NCBI RefSeq assembly: GCF_047496725.1
Contig: NC_132970.1
Coordinates: 9,011,501-9,075,500 of the forward strand
DNA: 64,000 bases
Direction of reading: 5' to 3'
Source: Anoplolepis gracilipes
Lineage: Eukaryota; Arthropoda; Insecta; Hymenoptera; Formicidae
Within the stretch, counting starts at the first letter, position 1; every line of letters starts with the position of its first letter. Below the pieces are notes generated by a model. The model saw nothing but the letters and a program-made list of their open reading frames with translations. It searched no databases and was not told where the DNA came from. This document shows positions 29,089-41,669 of the stretch, piece after piece. The position numbers and the translations under genes are program-made.

Positions 29089-32000
29089 TAAAGAAAGGTT
29101 GCATTAAATCCGATATTCAAATCAACAACAAGGAGACTATCCAATTAACGGGTATCACCGAAAATGTTGTCACCACTCTGGGATCCGCCATAGCATACGT
29201 TTCGGAAACCCCAGTAGTTTTCCACGTGGTAGCCGACGAATTCCCTATAATCACACAGGGCATATTAGGTTCGTCGTTCTTCACTGAACATAACGCGTGC
29301 ATTAATTACGGTAATAAGTTAATCACGTGGCGCGACTGCGCGTTTCCATTCAAGGACAAGGAGTCCATTGTCATACCCTCACGTATGAAGCTGGGAATCA
29401 CGGTCCGCATAGCTAATCCGGAAATTAAAACGGGTTATCTCGCCCCGATACGCGCCCGCGACGCGGTCTTCGCCGGAGATGCACTTGTCACGTGTATCAA
29501 CGACAAGGCATATATCGGCATCACGAATACATTAGACGAAGAAGTAGAAATTATAATACCTACCGTTACGCTAACAGAAGTAACAAAAATATCACAGGAC
29601 CCCCCTTCCAGGGAGCCTCTGAGGCAACCCTCTAGCCCATCGGGCAATAGTCCCGTCAAAATTCAAGCGAGCAAAAGCCTTCGCACCCAAGAAGCACGCA
29701 CTGCACCTGCAACAAGTCAAGATAATTTTACTACATGCAAAAATAAACAACCAAACAAACTACACAATAACACAAAGACCAAGATACACATTGAAAACAA
29801 CAAACAATCAAACTCATCATTTAACAAACAAAATACGCTACAAAACCAAAATACATTTACCCCCTCTCTTCCTCTTCTTAATACACCAACACAAAACGTC
29901 GATCCCGACTATCATCTCTACGGGCAGGAGCACTGCCTTCCCCTTGTCGCACCAAGGTGCGGCGTCGACCTAGGTCGACATCCCAATACCTCTCCCGATT
30001 ATCCCCCATCCCTTCCTACAAAAAATGCAACACTTCAAGCTACAATCGTTTCTACGCACACGTCCCTTGATTCTAATACTATTATCACAAATCATTCTCA
30101 CATTACTTACACAGAAAGGGGATCCTTATCTCCGCCGGCGAACGACGATGCCGCTCTCGCGTCGGTGCGAACCCCTTCCTCTGGTCTCGGCCCAGGCGGT
30201 CAATCTTCTATAATTGCTCTTCCTTACTTTCCTCTAAACCCCGCAAAAGCGGATGACTCACCCCCTTTGTGCGTAGCTACAAATAAGCAACCTGAAACAA
30301 ATAATAATATACATCATTTCACTCTCATCGATCAGCGTGCATCTAATCTTGCGAAATACAACGACATACACAAAATGCAAATAGTTAATATGGTAAACGA
30401 GAAGATACATTGGAAAAACTTAAGGAACTCACCCGAGATACTCACCCAGCGCGAACACAATCATAAGGAAGACTCTACACCGGACAGAATTACTCAAATA
30501 ATACGACTCTTGCGCCTCGATCATCTTAACGACCTAGAAAAAGAGAATATTTTTGAACTAATAAAACGACACAATGACAGATTCTACGTACCAGGAGAAT
30601 ATCTGGACCAAACTTCAACAATCACCCATAAAATAATCACTTCGGACGAGATACCTATACACACGAAGCAGTATAGATTTCCGCCAATACATCGAGAAGA
30701 AATAAATAAACAGGTCAACGAGCTCCTTCAGAAAAATATAGTGACACCATCCACTTCACCGTACAGTTCCCCCGTCTGGATCGTTCCGAAGAAACCGGAC
30801 TCAACTGGAAACAGGAGATGGCGAATGGTCATCGATTACAGAAGGCTCAACGAAAAAACGCTAGGAGACGCCTACCCTCTGCCAAATATCAGCGATATCC
30901 TCGACCAGTTGGGCAGTGCAAAATATTTCTCCGTCCTCGACCTCGCCAGTGGGTTCCATCAAATCCCAATGGATCCCAAGGATGCGCACAAAACAGCTTT
31001 CTCTACACCACATGGCCATTACCAATTCTCCAGGATGCCATTCGGACTCAGAAACGCACCGGCCACTTTCCAACGATTAATGGACCAAATATTGACCGGA
31101 TTGCAAGGTATAGAACTTTTGGTGTACATGGACGACATAGTGATATACGCAAGCTCGTTACGGGAACATGACATTAAAATGGATAAATTAATGAAACGTT
31201 TAAAAACCGCCAATCTCACTTTACAACCAGATAAATGTGAGTTTTTGCGACATGAAGTCGTCTATCTCGGGCACGTAATTACAGATACTGGCGTACGCCC
31301 TGACCCCCAGAAAGTCTCAGCTGTTAAAGACTTTCCAGTTCCAAGGAGTCTGAAAAACGTACGACAATTTCTAGGCTTATCAGGCTACTACCGCCGCTTC
31401 ATCCCCGATTTTTCAGGAATAGCTAAACCAATGTCGGACCTCCTGAAGAAAAACAGTACCTTCTCATGGAACGAAAATACACAACACGCTTTTGAGACTC
31501 TTCGAAGACGACTCTGCGAAGAACCGGTACTGCAATTCCCGGATTTCACGCGAGAATTCCTGCTCACTACGGACGCATCTGACTACGCTATCGCTGGAGT
31601 CCTAAGCCAAGGAACAATCGGCCATGACTTGCCAATCGCGTATACGTCCAGAGTACTCAATTCAGCCGAAAGGAACTACTCGACAACAGAGAAAGAGCTG
31701 CTAGCCATAATTTATTGCGTCGGACACTTCAGACCTTACCTCTACGGGCGCAAGTTTACGCTCGTGACGGATCACCAACCGCTCGCCTGGTTAAACCGAG
31801 TGAAGGACCCGACCTCTCGCCTTATGCGATGGCGCCTGAAACTCGAAGAATACGAATATACAGTCGCATACAAGACAGGTGTCACGAACAAAAATGCCGA
31901 TGCCCTGTCCAGAAATCCTATAACCGCTACTGTTTCCATTCTCCCGATCGAAAAAAAACGCATACGTCTCCCTCAGAAAGTACGAGACCTAATTACAAGC

Positions 32001-33962
32001 ACTGACGATGACAGTTCTGATGATGAAAGGCGTCGGAAAGTACCTACCAGAAGGTCTACGGTCGAGAGTGAAATAATCACCTCACGGCCGTATGTTGTAG
32101 CTTCCGACTCTTCTGAGGAAATATTCGACAGTAAACCTCTATCATCCGGTCCACCTCCCCCCACATCTTCCCATCCTTCACCTTCCCCACGTTTCACGAA
32201 TAACCAACAATCACCACCGTTAATTACGAAAGGACTCTTGGACCTCCTTGACGAACAGACGAACAATGAACGCGTCGATAACGTAGCGCAATTTCAGTCA
32301 CGAGGAAAAACAATATCACACTTACCTTCTATACCCCCAGAACCTCCACCCGACCCCGTGACAGAACCGCCGGACGAAACCACTGTTGACGACAACAGCG
32401 ATAAGGAATTCGATACCTTGGAAATTCTTCCCGAAGAAGAAACTCTGCAAATGAGACCAGAATTAATAACCACCCATAGCACAAGATGCCGTATAAAAAA
32501 ACGCAACATACCATTACTGAATTGCAACGATAACACAATCATACTGGTCACCGTTGATAAACACCCCTTCGATAAAGGAGCTATGGAATTACAGCAAGAT
32601 GGATACCTACCTCCGCTAGACGACTTAATGCTCGGAAGAGCGCGAGTCTATCCATCCATAGACGCGGGACGACACATTATAGTACTACCTGCAAAAGAGA
32701 AAAGAACAACATTATTGGACGAAGAAATCTTAAAGGAATGTTTCAGATCAACCCTCGACGTGATGACGGAATTACAACTACATACTGTTAGCATACGAGA
32801 GACACCCAGCCTCGACACGATACCATGGGATCGAGTCTTACAGACACTGCAAGCGATACTCTCCGAAAGGCCCGTCACCATCAGCATATGTCATGGACCA
32901 ACCGTCACCCCTCCGGTAGAGGACCGTACAGCGATAATCCGCGAAAATCACGAATCTGCCGTCGGTGGACACAAGGGCGTCACGAAGACGTACCAGCGAA
33001 TTAAACAAAGGTTTACATGGAACAAAATGAAAGGCGATATATTAAACTACATCAGGAATTGTCGAACGTGTCAATCTATGAAACTAGTCAGAAGGAAGAC
33101 TCGACAACCAATGATATTGACCGACACACCTGGACGCGCCTTCGACAAAGTGGCTCTCGACATAGTAGGACCACTCAGAACCACTCCTAGCGGCAACTCA
33201 TACGTTCTAACGATGCAAGATCTCCTCACAAAATACTCAGTATACGCACCACTACCAGACGCTAGAGGCGAAACCACGGCGAACGCCTTTATCCACTATT
33301 TTATCTGTCGTTTTGGATGCCCCCGAAGCATACTCACCGACCAAGGGACGAACTTTACCGGTGTACTCATGAAAAGCGTAACCAAAAAGTTCCGTATCCA
33401 ACACTTCCGAACGACTGCTCACCATCCACAATCTAATGGGTCACTCGAAAGGTCGCACCTCGTTCTAATGGAATACCTGAAGTGCTTCGTCAATAAGGAA
33501 GAAGCATGGGACGACCTCATTGAGCGTGCCAGTTTTTCGTATAATACCTCAGTACACGAAGGTACCGGGTACACACCTCACGAATTGATCTTCGGACGTG
33601 TCGCCAGAGTTCCATCGGGACACAACCCCGAAGAAGATCCTGAAACATATCACTCCTACTTAACAAACCTGTTCGAAAAAATCTGTGATATACAGGAAGT
33701 CGCTAGAGCTAATCTCATTAGGGCTAAAGAGCGCTCCAAAAATTACTACGACAAACGCGTAAACCCGACGACTTTCAACGCAAACGATAACGTCTTTCTA
33801 TTAAACGAGAGTAAAACAGATAAATTCGGAAAAGAATATCACGGCCCGTACCGCATTATCGAAATCCTCGACCACGAAAACGTGCGAATTCAAATTAATA
33901 AATCAACGCGAATAGTGCACGTCAATAGACTACGGAAAGCCCACTACGGCGAACCAGGATGA
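28893..33962 (+). CDS. pol: Pol polyprotein, A2
   Basis: Open throughout; first in-frame Met at 29058. All protease, RT (YMDD), RNase H, integrase HHCC and DDE residues are present. Differences from A1 are few and conservative: K to R before the RT fingers (GNRRWRM), Q to H after the RNase H start (TIGHDLP), P to S in the Pro-rich linker, T to I just after the macrodomain-like segment (SICHG). The linker changes lie outside catalytic motifs. This is the copy most likely to be functional because both its LTRs are complete. Confidence 0.95.
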   Translation, partial: PNRGLGQRSVPRPFPNPLHPLHGRETRSLHVLRGDDGNVPAVELASPSFRGPTAFMLDTGAQPNIIKKGCIKSDIQINNKETIQLTGITENVVTTLGSAIAYVSETPVVFHVVADEFPIITQGILGSSFFTEHNACINYGNKLITWRDCAFPFKDKESIVIPSRMKLGITVRIANPEIKTGYLAPIRARDAVFAGDALVTCINDKAYIGITNTLDEEVEIIIPTVTLTEVTKISQDPPSREPLRQPSSPSGNSPVKIQASKSLRTQEARTAPATSQDNFTTCKNKQPNKLHNNTKTKIHIENNKQSNSSFNKQNTLQNQNTFTPSLPLLNTPTQNVDPDYHLYGQEHCLPLVAPRCGVDLGRHPNTSPDYPPSLPTKNATLQATIVSTHTSLDSNTIITNHSHITYTERGSLSPPANDDAALASVRTPSSGLGPGGQSSIIALPYFPLNPAKADDSPPLCVATNKQPETNNNIHHFTLIDQRASNLAKYNDIHKMQIVNMVNEKIHWKNLRNSPEILTQREHNHKEDSTPDRITQIIRLLRLDHLNDLEKENIFELIKRHNDRFYVPGEYLDQTSTITHKIITSDEIPIHTKQYRFPPIHREEINKQVNELLQKNIVTPSTSPYSSPVWIVPKKPDSTGNRRWRMVIDYRRLNEKTLGDAYPLPNISDILDQLGSAKYFSVLDLASGFHQIPMDPKDAHKTAFSTPHGHYQFSRMPFGLRNAPATFQRLMDQILTGLQGIELLVYMDDIVIYASSLREHDIKMDKLMKRLKTANLTLQPDKCEFLRHEVVYLGHVITDTGVRPDPQKVSAVKDFPVPRSLKNVRQFLGLSGYYRRFIPDFSGIAKPMSDLLKKNSTFSWNENTQHAFETLRRRLCEEPVLQFPDFTREFLLTTDASDYAIAGVLSQGTIGHDLPIAYTSRVLNSAERNYSTTEKELLAIIYCVGHFRPYLYGRKFTLVTDHQPLAWLNRVKDPTSRLMRWRLKLEEYEYTVAYKTGVTNKNADALSRNPITATVSILPIEKKRIRLPQKVRDLITSTDDDSSDDERRRKVPTRRSTVESEIITSRPYVVASDSSEEIFDSKPLSSGPPPPTSSHPSPSPRFTNNQQSPPLITKGLLDLLDEQTNNERVDNVAQFQSRGKTISHLPSIPPEPPPDPVTEPPDETTVDDNSDKEFDTLEILPEEETLQMRPELITTHSTRCRIKKRNIPLLNCNDNTIILVTVDKHPFDKGAMELQQDGYLPPLDDLMLGRARVYPSIDAGRHIIVLPAKEKRTTLLDEEILKECFRSTLDVMTELQLHTVSIRETPSLDTIPWDRVLQTLQAILSERPVTISICHGPTVTPPVEDRTAIIRENHESAVGGHKGVTKTYQRIKQRFTWNKMKGDILNYIRNCRTCQSMKLVRRKTRQPMILTDTPGRAFDKVALDIVGPLRTTPSGNSYVLTMQDLLTKYSVYAPLPDARGETTANAFIHYFICRFGCPRSILTDQGTNFTGVLMKSVTKKFRIQHFRTTAHHPQSNGSLERSHLVLMEYLKCFVNKEEAWDDLIERASFSYNTSVHEGTGYTPHELIFGRVARVPSGHNPEEDPETYHSYLTNLFEKICDIQEVARANLIRAKERSKNYYDKRVNPTTFNANDNVFLLNESKTDKFGKEYHGPYRIIEILDHENVRIQINKSTRIVHVNRLRKAHYGEPG

Positions 33963-33966
33963 CTAC

Positions 33967-33982
33967 CTTTCTTCTGTTTCAG
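33967..33982 (+). other. Probable 3' splice site for env mRNA, A2
   Basis: Pyrimidine tract ending in TTTCAG at 33982, 95 nt before the env ATG, as in A1. Confidence 0.65.
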
Positions 33983-34077
33983 ATTGGATTACTCAGTTAT
34001 CTTCTCCATTTTCTGGTTCAGACCGGAACGTACTGTTCTACATTTTTCTCTTAAGCAGAATCAACATAGAGTTCACA

Positions 34078-35934
34078 ATGGCCTCACTGATCGTCTTCCT
34101 AGCGTATCTGGCAACCCAGGACTGCAACGCCCTCGTAGGCTACGACTGCAACACGCCGTGCGACAACGGGACCACAATCTCGCTGCTCGATAACAACGCC
34201 TGTCGATTACACGGGAAGCTTCCAATCACCCGAGATGTGAGCGTGGAGATCCTCGCGAAGCCCAGACTCACCACAGCGGACGTACTAAGCTGCCGCATAG
34301 AGATAGACTACGTGATCAGCCACACGGACCACACCACGAGGGAATCTACAACACCTACCAGCAATAAACGACATTACTTATCTGTATCTGCTCCTGTATG
34401 CATGCACATACACGCACAAGGGAAACTGCAATTCGGGAACCAGACCCTTGACGGCCTTTCCGCCAACCGCGTGAATAGCCGCACTATTCCGCCGACCGAA
34501 ACCGTCAGCGCCCACAACCTGCCATCAGACGACCTGAAAACAAAACGCGTCATAAACGTGTACTTGCACATAACGTTCAAACGGACCATTGTCAAGATCG
34601 ACACGATGGAAACCAAGATATTCTTACCTAGTGGTGCTAGTTGCACATACATCGACCTTGAATGCACCGACGAAGAGGGCTTTCATAATTTCTGGTCCCC
34701 CTTTGTTCACGGAGGATGCACTCAACTACGGCATACCGTCTTGTATAGAGGAATTGCCAAAAGACTACAAATTACGGGACGTCCCACGGCATACGCCTTA
34801 ACGGTAGAAAACACCAACCTGCTCGCGTTTGCTCGAGCGCGTCACGACGTCTGCAACGCCACTGTGATACAGACCGAAAACCCCCGACTAGTAATACGGG
34901 AAATCAACGACTCTTACGTAAAGAATCAACCATCCGTAAATAAGGTGCACCGATCTCACCACTCGTACTTTTCGTACAAGAGTAACACAAAGACAGACCT
35001 GAGCGTAGAAAATACCTACGAAGACCTTGTCATGAGGAAATGCCTCACGGAAGTAACAAAATTACACGCCTTGACCGCCATGGCTCACCAAGACCCTCCA
35101 TCATTTGCGTACGCCGTCACAAAAACACCAGGATACTCAGCGCGCGTACGAGGGGAAGCTGTACAAGTATTTCGATGTACTCCTGTACCTGCACGGATCA
35201 GGGCCACGGAAAGCTGTTTCCAGGAGCTCCCAGTAATAATAGACGGGAAGCCCATGTACCTAAAGCCAAGAACACGCGTTATATCTGGCGAAGGCACAGA
35301 AATTGAATGCGATCCGCTTGCTACGGCAATGTACAAAATGAGAAACAAATGGTACGTATTCACTCCAGAGTTGAAAGTGTCTGCTATCGATCCTCAAGGC
35401 CTCCAATCAAGAACGCTACCATGGGGTCAACATATCGACGAGTTAAACGAGATTCACGAGCACTCGGACGTACAGAATCCAAGCACAGACGACTCTCCAG
35501 GACGACCAGACCACTCGAGCCCTGTATACATCGTGGAGGTCTCGGTAACAACAACAGTTATTGGTGGAATTATAATACTCACCTTATTTATCATCTTGAA
35601 AAGCCTAGCAAGAAAGTTAAGCTATCGAAACTCGAGCCTGAAAAATAAAAACATATTAACAAATGATGATATGTTAATGACTGATGATAGTGCCAACTCT
35701 CAAAAACCAACCAAACAGGAAACACCTGCCAAGACACTCAGCAATTCTCCATTATCGCGCCCAATGATAGATCACCGAATCCAGAAGGACATCTCTCATG
35801 AACCCACGGATACGATGACGATTCACCACTCTTCCAAGGAGAGGACTCCCGCCATATCTTCAGAGATCGCCAACCTGCGAGAAGCCTACTTGCACTTGGA
35901 ACGAAAGATCAACCGTCTATCAACCGCACCGTAA
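34078..35934 (+). CDS. env: Env-like membrane glycoprotein, A2 (618 aa)
   Basis: Intact and the same length as in A1. The only protein difference noticed is S to P in the cytoplasmic tail (HEPTDTM). Signal peptide, Cys-rich N terminus, membrane span and tail are unchanged. Equal length and openness in two insertions at different sites suggests env was recently under selection. Confidence 0.8.
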   Translation: MASLIVFLAYLATQDCNALVGYDCNTPCDNGTTISLLDNNACRLHGKLPITRDVSVEILAKPRLTTADVLSCRIEIDYVISHTDHTTRESTTPTSNKRHYLSVSAPVCMHIHAQGKLQFGNQTLDGLSANRVNSRTIPPTETVSAHNLPSDDLKTKRVINVYLHITFKRTIVKIDTMETKIFLPSGASCTYIDLECTDEEGFHNFWSPFVHGGCTQLRHTVLYRGIAKRLQITGRPTAYALTVENTNLLAFARARHDVCNATVIQTENPRLVIREINDSYVKNQPSVNKVHRSHHSYFSYKSNTKTDLSVENTYEDLVMRKCLTEVTKLHALTAMAHQDPPSFAYAVTKTPGYSARVRGEAVQVFRCTPVPARIRATESCFQELPVIIDGKPMYLKPRTRVISGEGTEIECDPLATAMYKMRNKWYVFTPELKVSAIDPQGLQSRTLPWGQHIDELNEIHEHSDVQNPSTDDSPGRPDHSSPVYIVEVSVTTTVIGGIIILTLFIILKSLARKLSYRNSSLKNKNILTNDDMLMTDDSANSQKPTKQETPAKTLSNSPLSRPMIDHRIQKDISHEPTDTMTIHHSSKERTPAISSEIANLREAYLHLERKINRLSTAP

Positions 35935-35984
35935 GCCGAGTTCAACGAGCTCACCGTCGCATCATTTCACGCTGCTCCACTTTT

Positions 35985-35995
35985 AAGGAGGGGGG
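35985..35995 (+). other. Polypurine tract, A2
   Basis: AAGGAGGGGGG immediately before the 3' LTR. Confidence 0.9.
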
Positions 35996-38840
35996 TGTCA
36001 CGTCCAGCGCCTCCGCTTGACACCAGTCGCCGTCCGTTGACTCCATACGTCACCTGTTAAGTAGACATAGTAAGCGTTAAGCACCTATAAAATTCTTTTA
36101 CTTTCCTTTTCTTTTTATATATACATATATATATATATAGTTATTATCAAAAATAGATTAAGCCGATAAATACCTTTTATTATGTTTCCGGCTAAAACAT
36201 CCTTTTCCTTTTTTTTTTCTTTTTCTTCCTTTTTTTTTTCCTGTTTTATCCCCATCACTGGTTCTCCCCTATCACCTACCTAAAAATGAAGGAAAATAAT
36301 TAATTAATTGTCCAATGAAAATTCTCACCTATTTTCCGGCCACCCGGTATATCACCTTCTGGTCCGCCTCCTCAGCACCTGAAAAAGAGAAGAGAAACGA
36401 CCCACCAAGTCGGTCGAACATCTTAATTTTATTATAATTACCCATTTAGTTTTGTCACTCTAGTTGCAGTATCTGAAAAATAAAAAGGAAACATAATATT
36501 AAGTATGCGTCAATAGAATAACGTAAATTAAGTAATAGCGATAATATAAACCAATGTTCACTCCACCTCGTCGTCATCACTCTTACTAAACACAAACATA
36601 CACGTACACATCACCATAGACACACGCATCGAGAATTAACCACCACCCGGTATAACAAAAATATAAAGTAAATCTATATAACAAGCTAAAATCACTCAAG
36701 GAAAGAGATCGTAACTGCGAATGAGCGGAAATACAACTCCCGATACATGTTCACCTTAATAAATTGACACCCGGTATATAAACTAACATTGTCATATTAT
36801 CCAAACATTAGTATAAAATAGTGTTTAACAACCGACCGATTCATTTGGTTAAATTCCATAAGCTTCATATAATAAACTCCGATCGGTACTTTCGGGACAC
36901 CCTGTATATGAACTTTCATTAATTATTAAAACTGAGCAAGCCAAGTAACTCGTATGTGCAATTGCAACTTCCTATGCACAGTCTAAATCACTTTTCTCAA
37001 TATATCAAAAGTTGTCGCAACATCGAAAAGCACCCAATTTTTAACGATTTAAACATCACATAAAAAACCCGCCCAGTGACCTTAATTAATTATTTCCTGG
37101 CGCCTTGACTCATAAGGAACCAAAAAAGGTAGCAACTTATAGGGCTACAGCCCCGCCATAAAAAGTTAAGCGCACATTGTTATATCTTTAATAATTTATT
37201 TATTTTAATCCGCACCTCCAATATATAATTATGCCTTCACTATTAAATGCAGTTTTATATCCCAAAGCCGAATTAATACCACAATAACGTACATGTCTAA
37301 CGATTCTGTCACCCAAATATAATAACTTGTCAATTTTACTCATATTCCACCGCAGCGCAGTGATTTCATTAAATCCAAATTTTAACAATAATAAAAGATT
37401 CGATCAAACCCATCTTCTGCATAATAATTCCTTACCATGAATCCAATTTGGTTTGCCAATAAAAATCCGGTCAGCTATCATTTATAATTATTTCATATAT
37501 CAACCATGGAGATAACTTGGTGCATGCACATATACATATATATATATATATATGCGACTCGCTGCAGATATCATAATCCACAGATGTTTTAAAGGCAAAT
37601 TATAATGACCTGACAAGAACTCCTCGAGGCTCAGACAATATTTAAGTAATCAATTAAAACCAATAATAATTAAAATGAACCACTCATAATACATATATAT
37701 ATATATATATATTATAGTGAAAACAATATAAATATCCCATAAAGAGTTTAAAACGAATAAAGCTCTGGAAGATAACTAAAGTTAAATAGTCACACTCAAT
37801 ATATACAATTACTTAATTAACTCTTACTTATACAAGGTGTCTGAAATAACTTGAACGTGATAATATTCTCAAAACTTCGTTATCATTTTATTGAGGATGA
37901 ATGATAATTACAATATACATATGCATAATAAACAAAATGACCATACCTATATATACGGTGGTACGATAATACACACATCATACACTACATAAACCAAGTA
38001 TAAACGCATAATGAACACCCAGAAATAATTACATAGATACACGCTCCTTAACAAACACACCATAAAATTATATAACAATAGTCACTTAATATACCCGGTG
38101 ATACAAAAATACGCGCGTTATAAACTTATCATCTACACAATGTTTAATCAGTATCTGACTATTATAGACATATTATCCACCCAGTAACACGCAAATACAC
38201 ACACTCTATAAATAATTTATATACATAGTGACCCATTAGTACGCACAAATAAAGCACTCTCAATAAACCTATTATAAACTTATTACAGGCATATTCATAT
38301 ATTAACATACACATAATCAATGTATCATATACATGGTAACGCAATAGTTTCGGATCTTATAACTAATTCATACATATTCCAAGCGTATCACTTAAATTAC
38401 ACACTCAACCTCTCACAATATAAACTTGTCTTAAATTTATGCATTTATACACACTTACACACTCCTCATCCATCCATTGTAAATATATCACGGCATATTA
38501 CATGTGCATTTATACCATTATTACATATATATATATATATAAACCTTTACTACTAGTTATAATGATATACATACATACATATAGTTATATAATAGCGAGT
38601 TTAACGTCTGTAGACTAATTTAGATCTTGTAATCCACGAATAACATTATGCGACATCATAGATAATTGTTAATTAATAAGTTAATTAGCGTAATGCTCTC
38701 ATATCTCTACAATTATTTAAGTACAACGCTATAATACAATGCGGCGATAAGTAATTAATCAGATAAGTTATCGTAACGCTAGTAATAATTGCGATATATC
38801 TAGAAATAACGATATAGATATTACATTATAATGCTAGTCC

Positions 38841-39019
38841 CGAAGGTTCTAGAACATTCAGGAACCGCCGGATCACGTGAAAATTTCGGACAAACACCGT
38901 GATAGCTTACTATTGCCCGGCGCGTGATACCCGTGACAAACAAGCATGACCAGGATCGGACCACGTTGCGCGCGCTATAATTCAGAAGGTGGGAGCCCTC
39001 AGCGACCACGGGTATATAA
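38841..39019 (+). promoter_or_regulatory. LTR promoter, A2 3' LTR: heat-shock element and TATA box
   Basis: Heat-shock element 38841-38865, TATATAA 39013-39019. In this position it would drive readout into 41670 onward. Confidence 0.75.
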
Positions 39020-40402
39020 ACGGGAGCACCGTGTGCTCAAAAATCAGAGTATTCAGTTCTCGCCTAGACAGTTCAGATCATTAGACAGTTCAGATCATAT
39101 TTAGTATTCGGCTTTCGCCCGACAGTAAAATCTGTTGTACGGTTCGTTCCGACCATTCAGTTTTCGCATAATCAGTATTCGATCAGCAGTCAATACTCGA
39201 TTCATACAGTACCCAGTAAATTCATTGTACGTACAGACAGTCATTTATACGATTTAATAATCGGTTATCCTTATAACATTCAATCATACATACGCTCTCG
39301 CAAGTTTTCGCGCAGTGTAATTAATATTATATCTTCGAATCAGTGGTTTCTAGTTCATTACGGTATTATTCACACAAAATCATTAATTCAGAGAGACTTC
39401 GAGACTAGCATATCGCGAATACTATTAATTAGCCTTCAGTTCTTACGTTTACTGTCGTATAAATCTATTCTTGATTATTTGTATCCACTGTTACTATTAT
39501 ATTTCCTTTCTCTTTATCGATTTCCACGGCGCTCACAATACATATCGAATTCTATCTATCACTTTTAAAGATATTTTATCTAAATTTTCGTTTGCAGTGA
39601 ATTACTTCTATCAACAATATAAGCGTATTATCTTTTCCTCTCCATGCAATTGTTAATGCCGCCTATCTATAATATCGTTTACGCGTCCGAAACCAGTCTG
39701 TGCGTGAAATCATAGTCGAAGGAAAGTTCTATTAACTAATGTTGTAATACTAATATTGTAGATCCACATTCTTGTGTACACCCGCGTTACAGTGTGCTTC
39801 CCAGTGGTTCCTGTAACACATAACAATTTAGTGAAGTGAGTACGTTGTCGTAATTATTAAGATATATTCGTGTAATCATTAATCATATTGTTTACGTGTA
39901 ATTACTCGAAATATACATACTTGTGTCAGTTCGCGGCCCCTGTCCATTCCGGGCGTCGGTCATCTTTTCGGTGTCAATTCTTCTCGCCGTTAACCTCTCG
40001 CGTCTATACCTGTAAATATAAAGACAAGCTTTCTATTCTAATTTTAATATTGAAATTATCGGGCAAATTAGTGCTACTTATCTGACGAGGTCATCCTTCC
40101 TTCAAGCCTACTTCGGGCTCTCTCTTTCATCCTGCGGCGACGCGCGCCTCCTCCAGGGCGTTCTTGTATTCCCTATAGCTTCTTCCTATATATTTTTTTT
40201 TTTTCTTTTCTTTCTTTCTTTTTTTTTCTTTTCTTTTCCCTTATCCGCTCACCAGTGGCAAGGTCCGCGACGTCCGCCTTGACATACCCAGAGCCTCAGA
40301 TATCTGTAACTTATAATCGAAGAGATTAATATTTTATTCGGACGTCTTCATAGGGAATGTCATTAGACAGAGAGCGATAACCATTCTTACCTACACCGTA
40401 GG

Positions 40403-40695
40403 GCGCCTCCTCCAGGGCGACCTACATCCTTCCTACGTAGTGTGCCTCTCTCAGGGCGATTCTACGTCCCTTCTAGCAGTGCGCCTCATTCAGGGCGGCT
40501 CTGCCTTCATCCTTCGTAGTGCGCCTCCTTCAGAGCCGGACTACCCCTCTCTAGGTCGCACGCCTCTCTCAGGGCGAACGACTCTCTTCTCCGAGGAGCG
40601 CCTCTTTCAGGGCATTCCGCCTCCTAGCGTGCAGCGCGCCTCTGTCAGGGCGATCTGCCTCCTCTCAGTCCACGAACCGCGCCTCTGTCAGGGCG
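40403..40695 (+). repeat. Stem-loop array in A2 3' LTR
   Basis: Same array as in the 5' LTR of A2. Confidence 0.65.
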
Positions 40696-40955
40696 TCTCT
40701 CACAATTCCTCCGATCGCTCTTCTTGATCTAAAATATAGAATAAATATTAAATTAAAGTAAACTCATTAAGGCTCACCCTGTCCCCGCAACCCGTCAGAT
40801 AAGGTCAAGTCAACTCGTTTACCAATTTACTTTAACGCGTATGTTTTTTTTTTCCTTTTCATCACTCGCGTTACTATTACTAACCCCAGTCTATACCCCT
40901 CCGCGTATTCAACTATGGCGTCGATTATGATTTCGCTTACCTTCTTAGCTGCGTC

Positions 40956-41372
40956 ATGGGTCGGTCACGTCGAGCAGGGCGTGCTCACCAATTGAAGCGC
41001 CTCATCCGGTCACTATACCAAGGCGGCTCCTACCTGCCGGTCCGAACAGCTGCGTCGCCACCAGGTAGTCAGAGCCCAGCATCCGTCGGGTATTTCACTT
41101 ACCCTCCACCGGGAACCCATACATCGGAGTCATCAACCCCTGACCAGCTACACGACGCCGTCACTCCACCGGCATCCAGTAGCGGGGTCGTCGCTTCCTC
41201 ACATAGGCCCTTACCGCCTATCGAATACCGTCCGTGGCCCGTGCCCCCGCCGTTGATAGACTTCGGGATTACGCAACCGAGGATCATTTCCTCCCAGGCT
41301 TTCTTCGGGCGAGTATGCATCCTGTCGTCCGCTGAAGCACCTATCAATTCGCCTCCTGATAACCGTCCGTGA
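40956..41372 (+). CDS. LTR-encoded accessory protein, A2 3' LTR
   Basis: 138 aa, same protein as 26569-26985, at the same offset (4,960 bp) from the LTR start. Confidence 0.5.
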   Translation: MGRSRRAGRAHQLKRLIRSLYQGGSYLPVRTAASPPGSQSPASVGYFTYPPPGTHTSESSTPDQLHDAVTPPASSSGVVASSHRPLPPIEYRPWPVPPPLIDFGITQPRIISSQAFFGRVCILSSAEAPINSPPDNRP

Positions 41373-41669
41373 TTTAATTGTCTAATCGTCTTGAAAAATA
41401 TAATATAACTGTACATATATGTTTATTATAAAATAATGATAAATACATAAAAATCAGTATACGTAAACAATCTGCATTCATTGTCTACTCACTTCACATC
41501 CTCCCTATTATCTATTACGTCCCGACCTCTAGTTTCCGGTGCACCGCTACGCTGATCGTGACAGGTTTACCGCTCGGCCACCGCGATCCGCGTACACCAA
41601 CCATCGTAACCGCACCTCGCTCGCGAACGCAGAGGACGTAACAACTGGTGACAGCGGCGGGACGTAACA

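Larger units (their letters stand above)
21609..41669 (+). mobile_element. Element A2: complete env-bearing Ty3/gypsy-class retroelement, 20,061 bp
   Basis: Two LTRs of 5,674 bp each flank an 8.7-kb internal region. The 4-bp duplication AGAC lies at 21605-21608 and 41670-41673. PBS, polypurine tract, gag, pol and env are all intact. The two LTRs differ by eye at only a handful of positions (for example 21987 versus 36373, homopolymer lengths, and the last 26-bp unit), so insertion was recent. It sits inside the minus-strand solo LTR. Confidence 0.95.
35996..41669 (+). mobile_element. 3' LTR of A2 (5,674 bp)
   Basis: Ends GGGACGTAACA at 41669, followed by the target duplication AGAC. Near-identical to the 5' LTR, including the missing 36-37 bp block. 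U3 is non-coding; the leader repeats the array at 40403-40695. Confidence 0.95.
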
